Below, one piece after another: positions 52,164-61,168 of a DNA stretch of 64,000 nucleotides. This DNA is from DASPNM01 sp035626515 (GTDB taxonomy: Bacteria; Bacteroidota; Bacteroidia; Chitinophagales; Chitinophagaceae). Below the pieces are notes generated by a model. The model did not search any database and had not been told where the DNA came from. It saw only the letters and a program-made list of their open reading frames with translations. The stretch spans positions 1 through 64,000 of the forward strand of contig DASPNM010000014.1 in assembly GCA_035626515.1 (NCBI GenBank). Direction: 5' to 3'. The stretch's first letter is position 1, and each line of letters starts with the position of its first letter. Position numbers and translations under genes: made by a program.

Positions 52164-52880
52164 ATGTGGTCCGTCTGTAAGAAGGAACTGCGTCAATTTT
52201 TCAGCAGCCTTACCGGCTACATCGCGATCATCGTTTTTCTCCTGGTGAACGGACTCATGTTGTTTGTGTTTGAAAACAACATTCTCGATTTTGGATATGC
52301 CAGCCTGGATCGTTTTTTTCAGCTGGCTCCCTGGGTGCTGCTGCTGCTGATCCCTGCTATCACGATGCGCAGTATCTCGGATGAACTGCGTACCGGCACC
52401 TTCGAGCTGCTGCGCACCAGTCCCCTCAGCGGATGGCAGATCGTCGGCGGGAAATATTCGGGCAGCCTGCTCGTGGCGATCATCGCTCTCCTTCCCACCA
52501 CCATTTACATTTTTTCGATACAGGCGCTGGCTGACCAGGAAGGACTCGACATGGGTGCGACGATCGGCTCGTACATCGGATTGCTGTTTCTCGCAGCGGT
52601 GTTCACTGCTGTCGGTGTATCGGCCAGCAGCTTCACCAGCAATGCGGTGATCGCGTTCATAGCAAGCCTTCTCGCGTGCGCCTTATTTTATTACGGCTTC
52701 GCAGCCATCAGCCGGCTCCCCGCCCTGGCTAATGGTCCGGACTATTACGTGGAAATGCTGGGCATCGATTTCCATTACCGCAGCATCAGCCGCGGCCTCA
52801 TCGACCTGAGAAATATCGTTTATTTCCTCTCGGTGATCGCCCTCTTTTTTCTGATCACCGTAAGAAACTTAACCAAGTGA
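52164..52880 (+). CDS. gldF: Gliding motility ABC permease GldF
   Basis: The 238-aa membrane protein has six hydrophobic segments and ISDELRTGTFELLRTSPLSGWQIVGGKY, matching the ABC-2 permease GldF, which with GldA and GldG forms a transporter required for gliding in Flavobacterium. The ATG at 52164 (MWSVCKKELRQFF) is chosen over an upstream TTG. It overlaps the start of gldG by four bases. gldA is not in the window. Confidence 0.92.
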   Translation: MWSVCKKELRQFFSSLTGYIAIIVFLLVNGLMLFVFENNILDFGYASLDRFFQLAPWVLLLLIPAITMRSISDELRTGTFELLRTSPLSGWQIVGGKYSGSLLVAIIALLPTTIYIFSIQALADQEGLDMGATIGSYIGLLFLAAVFTAVGVSASSFTSNAVIAFIASLLACALFYYGFAAISRLPALANGPDYYVEMLGIDFHYRSISRGLIDLRNIVYFLSVIALFFLITVRNLTK

Positions 52881-54601
52881 TAAGAACATTCAGGACAAAA
52901 TACGGCTGGTTGCTGCTGCTGTTTCTGTTGTTCGCAATTAACCTGTTGGTCGCCTTCCTGCCGGCGGCGCGCATTGACCTTACCGGCGAAAAAAGATATA
53001 CCCTGAGCAGGACCACGCGCGAGCTGGCGCGCTCGCTCCGGGAGGAGCTGCAGATTGACGTTTTCCTGAAAGGAGAATTTCCCTCCGGCTTCCGCAAGCT
53101 GGCAGGCAGCACGCAGGATTTCCTTCGCCTGCTGCGGGAGCAAAACCCCGGCCGTATCAGCTTTCGCTTCATCTCCCCGCTCGACGAGATGCCCGGTACA
53201 GGTGCTCCTTACGCAGACACGCTCCGCGCGCTCGGCGCAGTGCCTATCAATCTTACGGTTCAGCGGAAAGAGGGAGAAAGTTCGAATATCATTTTTCCCG
53301 TAGCGCTGCTTAGCTACCAAGGACGGCAGGCACTCGTGAGCCTTTACCCGGGAGCGAGCAACCGCATTTCACAGGAGGAGATCAACAGCGCCGAAGCGGT
53401 GATGGAATACCAGTTCGTTAAGTCTATCGACCGGTTGGTACGTGAAAAACGGTCGCGCATCGGCTATGCTGTTGGAAATGGAGAGCCCGTCGACGAACGC
53501 ACCTGGGATCTTGTGCAGACGCTGAGCCAGGACTATGATTTTGGGATATTCAACCTGCGCGAACAACCCGCAGTGCCCCGGGAACTGGATGTGCTCATGG
53601 TGGTAAAGCCTTCCGAGCCATTCACGGAAGACCAGAAGCTCAAGCTCGACCAGTACGTGATGGGCGGGGGTAAGCTGCTTTTTTTTGTTGATAATCTATT
53701 TGCCGAGCAGGACAGTCTCAGTTTCAAGCCCGAAACGATCGCGTTCGACCGGAATCTTAACCTCACGGATCTGCTGTTCCGGTACGGCGTACGCATCAAC
53801 ACCGACCTTGTCATGGATCTGCAATGCGACCTGATCCCGCTGGTGGTCGGGGGAACGTTGGAAAATCCGCAGTTCGAGTTTCTGCGCTGGAACTACTTCC
53901 CGCTTTTCGCGACTGGCGGAAACCGCCTGGTGAACCGCAATATGGGTTATGTTGCCGGTAGATTCGTGAACTCGGTAGACAGCATCCAGGTGTCCGGTGT
54001 AAAAAAATATGTGATCCTCTCTTCATCACCCAATTCGCGCATCATCAGTACGCCGGCGCTGATCAGTCTAAATGAGAACCGCAATGCACCGGAGGATGAA
54101 AAATTTAAAACCAGCGCAATTCCCGCAGGCATGCTTCTCGAAGGCATCTTTACTTCCCTTTACAGGAACCGGGTGTCGCAGGCACAGCGGGATACCCTCG
54201 GGCAAAGAGGCATGGAATTTCGCAACGCCTCGCCGGAAAACAAGATGATCGTAGTGGCCGATGGCGACATGGTGCTGAACGATCTCACGCCGCAGGGACC
54301 TCTGCCCATGGGCTGGAACCGCTATACTTACCGCGAATATGAGAACCAGACCGAGGCAGGAAGATTCTTCGTGCCGGTCGCCAACCGGGAATTTCTTCTG
54401 AGTTGCGTCGAATACCTGCTGAGCAACTCCGCAATAATCGAAACCCGCAACAAGGAAATCGTACTCCGCCTGCTGAACAGCCGCCGGGTCAGCGAGCAAA
54501 GGACGCGTTGGCAGCTCCTCAATATTGCCGTGCCGGTAGCGCTGGTGGTCCTTGCAGGATTCGGTTACCAGCAACTGCGCAGGCGTCGTTTTGCTTCCTA
54601 G
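52877..54601 (+). CDS. gldG: Gliding motility auxiliary protein GldG
   Basis: The 574-aa protein has an N-terminal membrane helix (LLLLFLLFAINLLVAFLP), a large external ABC-auxiliary domain (DVFLKGEFPSGFRKLAG, LDVLMVVKPSEPFTEDQKLKLDQYVMGGGKLLFFVD) and a C-terminal helix. GldG works with GldF. The GTG at 52877 overlaps the gldF stop (GTGA). The role in this organism (gliding or secretion) depends on the unseen GldA and other Gld genes. Confidence 0.92.
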   Translation: MIRTFRTKYGWLLLLFLLFAINLLVAFLPAARIDLTGEKRYTLSRTTRELARSLREELQIDVFLKGEFPSGFRKLAGSTQDFLRLLREQNPGRISFRFISPLDEMPGTGAPYADTLRALGAVPINLTVQRKEGESSNIIFPVALLSYQGRQALVSLYPGASNRISQEEINSAEAVMEYQFVKSIDRLVREKRSRIGYAVGNGEPVDERTWDLVQTLSQDYDFGIFNLREQPAVPRELDVLMVVKPSEPFTEDQKLKLDQYVMGGGKLLFFVDNLFAEQDSLSFKPETIAFDRNLNLTDLLFRYGVRINTDLVMDLQCDLIPLVVGGTLENPQFEFLRWNYFPLFATGGNRLVNRNMGYVAGRFVNSVDSIQVSGVKKYVILSSSPNSRIISTPALISLNENRNAPEDEKFKTSAIPAGMLLEGIFTSLYRNRVSQAQRDTLGQRGMEFRNASPENKMIVVADGDMVLNDLTPQGPLPMGWNRYTYREYENQTEAGRFFVPVANREFLLSCVEYLLSNSAIIETRNKEIVLRLLNSRRVSEQRTRWQLLNIAVPVALVVLAGFGYQQLRRRRFAS

Positions 54602-54619
54602 AATGCGACCCTGCTTGTT

Positions 54620-54627
54620 TATCTTTG
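54620..54627 (+). promoter_or_regulatory. -7 promoter box for terC
   Basis: Exact TAnnTTTG (TATCTTTG), 19 bases before the ATG at 54647. Confidence 0.7.
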
Positions 54628-54646
54628 TCGATTTTAAACTGGCTGG

Positions 54647-55648
54647 ATGGCTTCGGATCTGATCACTTATTTGGTTTTTGGTGCGGTGCTGGTGCTCGCG
54701 CTCGTATTCGACCTCGGGCTGCTGAGCAAGAAGGGAAAAACGGTGAGCATCCGGCAGGCGTTGTTTCAAACTTTTTTCTGGGTCGGGCTGGCGCTCGCCT
54801 TTTTTGTTTACGTCTGGGTGCAGAACGACCAGCAGGCCGGCCTGGAATACCTCAGCGCCTACCTGATGGAATGGAGCCTGAGCATTGACAACATTTTTGT
54901 TTTTATTATTATTTTTTCGTCTTTCGCTGTAAAGGAAAAGCATTACGGCCGGGTGCTGCTCATCGGTATCCTGATGGCAGTCGTCTTCCGGATCATTTTC
55001 ATTACGGCCGGCGTGGTGCTTGTGGAAAAATTCCACTGGATCCTGTATCTCTTCGGCGTATTCCTGGTCTACACGGGCTACAAAATGTTCACTGCGAACG
55101 ACGACGAGGAATTCGATCCCCACGACACGAAAGTGTACCGGTTCATGCGGCGTATCCTGCCGATGGTTCCGCACGACGGGGACGGGAAGTTTGTGGTGCG
55201 CGAGAACGGCCGCAGGAAATACACCGTGCTCTTCATGGTGATCGTTATGCTTGCCTTCATTGACCTCGTGTTCGCCCTCGATTCAATCCCGGCCGTGATG
55301 GGTATCGTAGACAACTCCGAAGGGCGCAAGGAGGTTGCGAGGCTGGTAATTTACACATCCAATATTTTCGCCGTCCTCGGTCTTCGTTCCCTTTTCTTTC
55401 TGTTACGCGGGGCGGTGAGCAAGTTCGATTACCTCCAGCAGGGAATCGCGATCGTGTTGGCCTTTATCGGTCTGAAAATGCTCGGACAGGACCTGATCAA
55501 CAAATGGATCCCGAGCAAGACCGTGCAGGTGATCATTTCACTGTCGGTGATCCTCATCTGCCTGTCCGGTTCCATCTTTTATTCGATCTTCATGAAGAAG
55601 AAAGGGGAGCCGCCGGACGCCCCCGCGGAACCGCGGGATATTTATTAA
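54647..55648 (+). CDS. TerC/Alx-family membrane protein
   Basis: The 333-aa protein has about nine membrane segments and the TerC motifs EWSLSIDNIFVFI and FALDSIPAV with conserved Asp residues thought to bind metal. In other bacteria TerC/Alx proteins export manganese or help metalate secreted enzymes. It has its own exact -7 box and ends five bases before the murF-alr frame. Confidence 0.93.
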   Translation: MASDLITYLVFGAVLVLALVFDLGLLSKKGKTVSIRQALFQTFFWVGLALAFFVYVWVQNDQQAGLEYLSAYLMEWSLSIDNIFVFIIIFSSFAVKEKHYGRVLLIGILMAVVFRIIFITAGVVLVEKFHWILYLFGVFLVYTGYKMFTANDDEEFDPHDTKVYRFMRRILPMVPHDGDGKFVVRENGRRKYTVLFMVIVMLAFIDLVFALDSIPAVMGIVDNSEGRKEVARLVIYTSNIFAVLGLRSLFFLLRGAVSKFDYLQQGIAIVLAFIGLKMLGQDLINKWIPSKTVQVIISLSVILICLSGSIFYSIFMKKKGEPPDAPAEPRDIY

Positions 55649-55652
55649 ACTT

Positions 55653-58157
55653 TTGGTGTTGGAATATTCGCTATCGGATATTGCCCGTATCATCTCTGCG
55701 GAGGCGCACCTGAGCACCGACGAGTGCATCGAACAGCTGGTAATTGACAGTCGTCGCGCCTTCACTCCGGCAGGGAGCTTATTCTTCGCCATTCCCGGTG
55801 TGCGCCGGGACGGACATCATTTTCTCCCCGAACTTTACCGACGCGGTTTTCGGAATTTCGTCGTCTCTGCAAATGTCAATACTGAAAGTTTCCCCGACGG
55901 CAATTTTCTGAAAGTTCACGATACAATCGGCGCGCTGCAGGCGCTGGCAGCGCATCATCGTTCGAGGTTCGATGTTCCGGTGATAGGTATCACCGGCAGC
56001 AATGGTAAAACTATTGTCAAGGAATGGCTTTTCCAGCTTTTACACACGCGTTACCAGGTCGTTCGCAGTCCCAAAAGCTACAACTCTCAGGTGGGCGTAC
56101 CGCTCAGTGTGTGGCAATTCGGCAACCAACACCAGCTTGGGATTTTCGAAGCCGGAATTTCCCGTAGGGGGGAAATGGAAAGACTTCAGCCCGTGATCCG
56201 GCCGCAGTTCGGAATCTTTACGCACCTTGGCGAAGCGCATGCGGAGGGATTTGCCTCGATGGAGGAGAAGGCGTTGGAAAAAATCCGGCTGTTCACAGCG
56301 TGCAGGCAGATTGTATACTGCAGGGATCATTTTGCCGGGTTGAATCTGGACTTTGAAAAAGCCTGTCGCGAGGGAGCGGAAAATCCGGATATTCAATTTC
56401 GAAGCTGGAGCCGGGAATCGGAAGCCTGGCTTCGCGTCACTTCCATTCAGCGCGGCGCTGGAGACATTCAAATCGGAGCTCACTGCGAAAACCGGGATGT
56501 TTCGATCCGCATTCCCTTCACAGACGATGCGTCGATAGAGAACGCCGTGACCTGCTGGTGCACTCTCCTGGCATTGGGAATCCCCCAGGTCGATATCGAA
56601 AAAGGAATGACGGCACTCTTTCCCGTGAACATGCGGCTGGAGCTGAAAAAAGCGATCAACCATTGCAGCCTCATCAACGACAGCTACAGCGCGGATCTCG
56701 ACTCCCTCGATATCGCGCTGGCGTTTCTGGAGCAGCAGGCCGGCGGACAAAAGAAGACGGTTATCCTCTCGGATTTTCTCCAGACAGGCATCACCCCCGG
56801 TGAGCTTTATGAAAAAATCCTCAACACGGTGCGGAGTCACGGCATTACGCGCCTCATTGGCATCGGGGAACAGATTTCGTCGCAGCTCCGGGAGCACGCA
56901 CTTCGACAGGAATCGGGGATCAGCGTGGAGCTTTATCCTTCGACCGCTGCTTTCATCAGGAAATTCCGGAGCTCACAATTCCGCGACGAAACCATTCTCG
57001 TCAAAGGCGCGCGCATTTTCGGCTTCGAGGAGATCGTTTCGCTGCTCGAGCAGAAGCTGCACCAGACCATACTCGAAGTAAATCTCGGCGCGATGCTGCA
57101 TAATCTGAAGCAATACCAGGCCTGCCTTCGCGACTCCACGCGGGTAATGGCCATGGTAAAGGCCTTTGCATACGGCAGCGGCGGGTCCGAGATCGCCGGT
57201 TACCTGCAGTTCCATAAAGTCGATTATTTGGCTGTAGCTTACGCCGACGAAGGTGTGGAGCTCAGAAAATCGGGCATCACCGCTCCGGTTATGGTGATGA
57301 ACCCCGAGCAGGGCTCCTTTGAGCCGATCGTAAGCTTCAGGCTCGAGCCCGAGCTTTTCTCATTTGGAATACTTAAGGCTTTCAATGAATTCCTGGAAGG
57401 TGAAGGCTTGCAGGATTATCCGGTGCATGTTGAAATAGAAACGGGCATGAACCGGCTGGGGTTTCCGCCCGCCGACATCCAGGTTCTCGGGGAATACATT
57501 GCGAAATCCAGAATGCGGGTACAATCCGTTTTTTCCCATTTCGCCGCAAGTGAGGACGCGGCACAGGACAGGTTCACAAAGCAGCAGTTCGACACGTTCG
57601 AATCAGCGGCGCAACAGCTGCGCACCGGTCTCGGTTACGATTTCCTGTGCCACATTTCCAATTCCGCGGCGATCGTACGGCACCCGGACTTTCAGCTGGA
57701 CATGGTCCGGCTCGGCATTGGGCTTTATGGAATTGATCCGGCGGGAAGCAGGAAGCTGAAGCTTCAACCCGTCGCAACGCTGCGCTCTACGATCGCGCAG
57801 CTGCGCCGGCTAAAAGCGGGGGATACGGTAAGCTATGGGCGCAGCGGAAAACTGGAGCGCGAATCACTAATTGCAACGGTCCGGATCGGTTATGCTGACG
57901 GTTATCCGCGACGGCTGGGCGAAGGGCGCGGTAAACTGTGGGTACGCGGCTCGCTGGTTCCAACCATTGGGGCTGTTTGCATGGATATGATCATGGTGGA
58001 TGTGACCAATGTGGCCGGAGTAACGGAAGGAGATGAAGTGATCCTGTTTGGCCGTGAGCTTCCGATCGAGCAGGTCGCGGCCTGGGCGGGAACGATTCCG
58101 TACGAGATCATGACCGGCGTGTCGCAGCGCGTGAAGCGTGTATTTTTCGAAGAGTGA
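55653..58157 (+). CDS. murF-alr: MurF-alanine racemase fusion (bifunctional peptidoglycan enzyme)
   Basis: Residues 1-465 form MurF (UDP-MurNAc-tripeptide:D-Ala-D-Ala ligase) with P-loop GITGSNGKT near residue 112; residues from about 470 form a complete alanine racemase with the PLP Lys in MAMVKAFAYGSG and Tyr in GDTVSYGRSG. One protein makes D-alanine and joins the D-Ala-D-Ala dipeptide to the stem peptide; Ddl is separate. The fusion is typical of Bacteroidota. There is no ATG: TTG (55653), GTG (55656) and TTG (55659) follow in succession, so the exact start is uncertain. Confidence 0.94.
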   Translation: MVLEYSLSDIARIISAEAHLSTDECIEQLVIDSRRAFTPAGSLFFAIPGVRRDGHHFLPELYRRGFRNFVVSANVNTESFPDGNFLKVHDTIGALQALAAHHRSRFDVPVIGITGSNGKTIVKEWLFQLLHTRYQVVRSPKSYNSQVGVPLSVWQFGNQHQLGIFEAGISRRGEMERLQPVIRPQFGIFTHLGEAHAEGFASMEEKALEKIRLFTACRQIVYCRDHFAGLNLDFEKACREGAENPDIQFRSWSRESEAWLRVTSIQRGAGDIQIGAHCENRDVSIRIPFTDDASIENAVTCWCTLLALGIPQVDIEKGMTALFPVNMRLELKKAINHCSLINDSYSADLDSLDIALAFLEQQAGGQKKTVILSDFLQTGITPGELYEKILNTVRSHGITRLIGIGEQISSQLREHALRQESGISVELYPSTAAFIRKFRSSQFRDETILVKGARIFGFEEIVSLLEQKLHQTILEVNLGAMLHNLKQYQACLRDSTRVMAMVKAFAYGSGGSEIAGYLQFHKVDYLAVAYADEGVELRKSGITAPVMVMNPEQGSFEPIVSFRLEPELFSFGILKAFNEFLEGEGLQDYPVHVEIETGMNRLGFPPADIQVLGEYIAKSRMRVQSVFSHFAASEDAAQDRFTKQQFDTFESAAQQLRTGLGYDFLCHISNSAAIVRHPDFQLDMVRLGIGLYGIDPAGSRKLKLQPVATLRSTIAQLRRLKAGDTVSYGRSGKLERESLIATVRIGYADGYPRRLGEGRGKLWVRGSLVPTIGAVCMDMIMVDVTNVAGVTEGDEVILFGRELPIEQVAAWAGTIPYEIMTGVSQRVKRVFFEE

Positions 58158-58185
58158 TTTAACCGATGCGCCCCCACGAATCGCT

Positions 58186-58193
58186 TATATTTG
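58186..58193 (+). promoter_or_regulatory. -7 promoter box for lspA
   Basis: Exact TAnnTTTG (TATATTTG), 18 bases before the GTG at 58212. Confidence 0.65.
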
Positions 58194-58211
58194 TCAATTC
58201 AAATTCAGCCA

Positions 58212-58880
58212 GTGAAGCTGCGCAGCGTCATCCTGATCATCGCCCTTATCATTGTCGCCGACCAGGCCCTGAAGATCTGGATAAAAACCACCTTTCCGTT
58301 CGGCGATACGGGCGTTTCCAATCTTTCATGGTTCCGGCTTTATTTCATCGAAAACAGGGGAATGGCCTGGGGATGGGAGTTCGGCGGCGACTGGGGGAAG
58401 ATGTTCCTGACCCTTTTTCGTCTGGCCGCCGTGATCTTCGGTACCTGGTACCTGGGAAAAATTGTGCGGCAGCGTTACAGTACCGGCTTCATCGTGTGTG
58501 CCGCCCTCATCTATGCCGGGGCGCTGGGCAACCTGATCGACAGCATGTTTTACGGGCTCGTCTTTGAAGAAAGCTCTTACTCGCAGGTAGCCCGTATGTT
58601 TCCCGAACAGGGCTACGCAGGTTTTCTGCACGGCAGGGTGGTGGACATGCTTTATTTTCCCATCATTAAATCGCAATTCCCGGAGTGGCTCCCGATCATT
58701 GGCGGGAACGAGTTCGAATTTTTCAGCCCCATCTTCAATATCGCCGACGCCTCGATCTCGATCGGGGTAATCGTATTGCTGATCTTCCAGAAAAGATTCT
58801 TCAAAAAAAGAGAACAGGAGTCTTCGCCTTCAACCGTAGAAACAAGCGCGGAAGTGAGCGACAGGATTCAGGTTTCGTGA
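58212..58880 (+). CDS. lspA: Signal peptidase II (lipoprotein)
   Basis: The 222-aa membrane protease cleaves lipoprotein signal peptides after lipidation. The catalytic Asp pair is in GALGNLIDSMFYG and FNIADASISIG; four membrane segments fit LspA. It is longer than E. coli LspA (164 aa) because of a loop (VFEESSYSQVARMFPEQGYAG) and a charged tail, as usual for Bacteroidota. A GTG at 58212 is chosen; TTG at 58191 would overlap the promoter. In other Bacteroidota lspA often follows ileS and a TraR/DksA gene; here it is 17 kb away. Confidence 0.93.
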   Translation: MKLRSVILIIALIIVADQALKIWIKTTFPFGDTGVSNLSWFRLYFIENRGMAWGWEFGGDWGKMFLTLFRLAAVIFGTWYLGKIVRQRYSTGFIVCAALIYAGALGNLIDSMFYGLVFEESSYSQVARMFPEQGYAGFLHGRVVDMLYFPIIKSQFPEWLPIIGGNEFEFFSPIFNIADASISIGVIVLLIFQKRFFKKREQESSPSTVETSAEVSDRIQVS

Positions 58881-59226
58881 TGGGTTAGCGGTTATTGGTT
58901 TGTTCCAATTCCGGGTGGCAGGTGTTGGGTGGTTAGTCAGTCAGCTGGTTTACTGGTTAAATGGTTTACTGGTTGACTAGTCGGTAAAGGGCGGCTAACT
59001 TCAACGTTCGATGTTAGGTCTGGTTAATTGGTTAACTAGTTTATCCGTTAACGGGTTGCTAAAGTGCAGCTAACTCTTCGACGTTCGATGTTCGAAAGTC
59101 AAAACTCAGAGGCGTTTTCACTCCCGGTCACGCTTCGACAAGCTCAGTGTGAGAAAATGGGCCCGCGCCACTCATCACCATTATTCACTACTCATCGCCT
59201 TCACCTCCGCATTTAATACTCCCCAA
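58881..59226. repeat. Repeat-rich spacer after lspA
   Basis: The 399-base gene-free stretch contains two adjacent copies of TGGTTTACTGGTTRA (58946-58960 and 58962-58976) and two ~30-base imperfect copies around GCTAACT and ACGTTCGATGTT (58991-59020 and 59067-59100). It also holds the REP-like palindrome at 59128-59152. No coding sequence is credible here. Confidence 0.7.
59128..59152. repeat. REP-like palindrome, copy 2
   Basis: TCACGCT (59128-59134) pairs with AGTGTGA (59146-59152) with one G-U, around the core TCGACAAGCTC identical to that at 34831-34841. Confidence 0.75.
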
Positions 59227-59264
59227 AAGCACAAGGTCCCGCCAGAAGACGGGACACTTGCTTT
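59225..59264 (-). terminator. Terminator of the small reverse-strand gene
   Basis: On the reverse strand, AAGCAAGTGTCCCG pairs with CGGGACCTTGTGCTT (with small bulges) and ends in TTTT, lying just after the stop of the 86-aa gene at 59280. Confidence 0.6.
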
Positions 59265-59279
59265 AGTTATGGCTCAGGG

Positions 59280-59540
59280 TTACTCGTAATTGTTAAACCA
59301 GCCTTTCTCTGACTGTTCCACGTCGCCGGGCAGCTTGCCGACGCGGGGCGTGGAGCGGTCGATCACCCTCGTGAAGGGATCTATCATTGGCATTACGCGG
59401 ACGCGTGCGGTCGCCGGGCGATCGGATAGGATCGCGCGCAAATAAGGAGTCTGGGTGCTGGAATTTTTTTCCGTCTGCTGTTGTACCGCCTTTAGCGGGT
59501 AGGCAGAAAAGTAAACGGTTCGTGGTGCGTTGCCTTTCAT
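59280..59540 (-). CDS. Small hypothetical protein (86 aa)
   Basis: The frame encodes 86 aa without signal peptide or membrane segment; it is rich in Arg, Pro and Thr (for example RPATARVRVMPMIDPFTRVID). I do not recognise a family. It is supported by a correctly placed terminator-like hairpin downstream (59225-59264) and by the lack of any overlapping better gene. No clear -7 box precedes it, so expression is uncertain. Confidence 0.45.
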   Translation of the reverse strand: MKGNAPRTVYFSAYPLKAVQQQTEKNSSTQTPYLRAILSDRPATARVRVMPMIDPFTRVIDRSTPRVGKLPGDVEQSEKGWFNNYE

Positions 59541-59679
59541 AGACTGGATCTTTGGTTTTTTAGGAAACTGGATTTCGATCGTTAAGCTAATAAAACCATT
59601 TCAAATTTCCCACCCCGGGGCGCGGGAATCATTAACGAAACGTAGAACTACTTATTGTATCCGGGGAAATCTCCCATCG

Positions 59680-61080
59680 CTACTTCAGCCTGCCGACCAT
59701 GTCTTCGGGCTTCACCCAGAGCTCAAATTCTTCCGGGGTCAGATAACCGAGCCGTACGGCCATGTCCTTCAGGGTCGTTCCCTCTTTGTGCGCTTTTTGC
59801 GCGATCTCCGCGGCCTTGTAATAGCCGATCCGGTTGTTGAGCGCGGTGACGAGCATCAATGAATTGTCGAGGTGCCTGCGAATATTTGCCTGTATCGGCC
59901 GGATACCCGCCGCGCATTTGTCGTTGAACGAAACACATCCGTCCCCGAGCAACCGGGCGCTGTGGAGGAAATTGTAGATCATCATGGGCTTGAAGACATT
60001 CAGCTCAAAATGACCGCTGGCGCCGCCGACGTTGATCGCCACGTCGTTTCCCAGCACCTGCGCGGCGATCATCGTGAGCGCTTCGCATTGCGTGGGATTC
60101 ACCTTGCCCGGCATGATGGAGGAACCCGGTTCATTATCCGGGATGAAAATTTCGCCGATGCCGCTGCGGGGACCTGAGGCCAGCATGCGGATGTCGTTCC
60201 CGATCTTCATCAGGCTCACCGCAACAGTTTTCAGCGCGCCATGCGCTTCCACGATCGCATCGTGTGCGGCCAGGGCTTCAAATTTATTGGGAGCCGAACG
60301 GAACGGAAGGCCCGTAAGCTTTGCAATCTTTCTGGCTACTTTTTCGGAGTAGCCGGGAGGGGTATTGATCCCGGTTCCTACAGCCGTTCCGCCGAGGGCC
60401 AGCTCAGCCAGGTGCGGGAGGCTGTTTTCGATCGCACGCAACCCATGATCGAGTTGCGATACGTAACCGCTGAATTCCTGCCCCAGGGTCAGCGGGGTGG
60501 CGTCCATGAAATGCGTGCGTCCGATCTTCACCACCTTCATATACTGGCGGCTCTTCCGCGCCAGTGTATTCCGGAGTTTCCTGATCCCCGGAATGGTAGT
60601 GCGCGCTACCATCATGTAGGCAGCGATGTGCATCGCGGTGGGAAAGGTATCGTTGGACGACTGCGAACGGTTCACATCATCGTTGGGGTGAAGAAATTTT
60701 TCCTTGTCGCTCAGCTTTCCCCCCCGAAGCACATGGCCGCGGTAAGCGATCACTTCATTAACATTCATGTTGCTCTGGGTACCGCTCCCGGTTTGCCAAA
60801 CCACGAGCGGGAAGTATTCATCCAGCTTACCAGCGAGAATTTCGTCGCATACCCTGGCGATAAGCACCGCCTTGTTCTTCGGGAGCACGCCGGCTTCGAA
60901 GTTTGTCAGGGCTGCTGCCTTTTTGAGGTAACCAAAGGCGCGGATGATCTCGGCCGGCATGCGGTTGATGTCTTGTGCGATCCGGAAATTTTCAATGCTT
61001 CGCTGGGTCTGCGCCCCGTAGTACGCGTTCGCGGGGACTTTCACCTCACCCAGGGTGTCTTTCTCGATGCGGAATTCCAT
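59680..61080 (-). CDS. fumC: Fumarate hydratase class II
   Basis: The 466-aa enzyme interconverts fumarate and malate in the TCA cycle without an Fe-S cluster. Family signature [17 protein letters not shown] and the substrate site [14 protein letters not shown], plus [19 protein letters not shown], are intact. Length is normal. An exact -7 box lies 21 bases upstream on the reverse strand. It is divergent from the phosphatase-superfamily gene. Confidence 0.96.
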   Translation of the reverse strand: MEFRIEKDTLGEVKVPANAYYGAQTQRSIENFRIAQDINRMPAEIIRAFGYLKKAAALTNFEAGVLPKNKAVLIARVCDEILAGKLDEYFPLVVWQTGSGTQSNMNVNEVIAYRGHVLRGGKLSDKEKFLHPNDDVNRSQSSNDTFPTAMHIAAYMMVARTTIPGIRKLRNTLARKSRQYMKVVKIGRTHFMDATPLTLGQEFSGYVSQLDHGLRAIENSLPHLAELALGGTAVGTGINTPPGYSEKVARKIAKLTGLPFRSAPNKFEALAAHDAIVEAHGALKTVAVSLMKIGNDIRMLASGPRSGIGEIFIPDNEPGSSIMPGKVNPTQCEALTMIAAQVLGNDVAINVGGASGHFELNVFKPMMIYNFLHSARLLGDGCVSFNDKCAAGIRPIQANIRRHLDNSLMLVTALNNRIGYYKAAEIAQKAHKEGTTLKDMAVRLGYLTPEEFELWVKPEDMVGRLK

Positions 61081-61100
61081 GATGGGGCTTCGGTTTGAAG

Positions 61101-61108
61101 CAAAGGTA
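61101..61108 (-). promoter_or_regulatory. -7 promoter box for fumC
   Basis: The reverse strand reads TACCTTTG, an exact TAnnTTTG match, 20 bases before the fumC ATG. Confidence 0.7.
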
Positions 61109-61141
61109 GGTCACCGTCCGGCGCCAGCAGCCAGTGCAAAA

Positions 61142-61149
61142 TAATTTTG
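61142..61149 (+). promoter_or_regulatory. -7 promoter box for the phosphatase-superfamily gene
   Basis: Exact TAnnTTTG (TAATTTTG), 19 bases before the ATG at 61169. Confidence 0.7.
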
Positions 61150-61168
61150 TATCATTGGATACCGCTTC

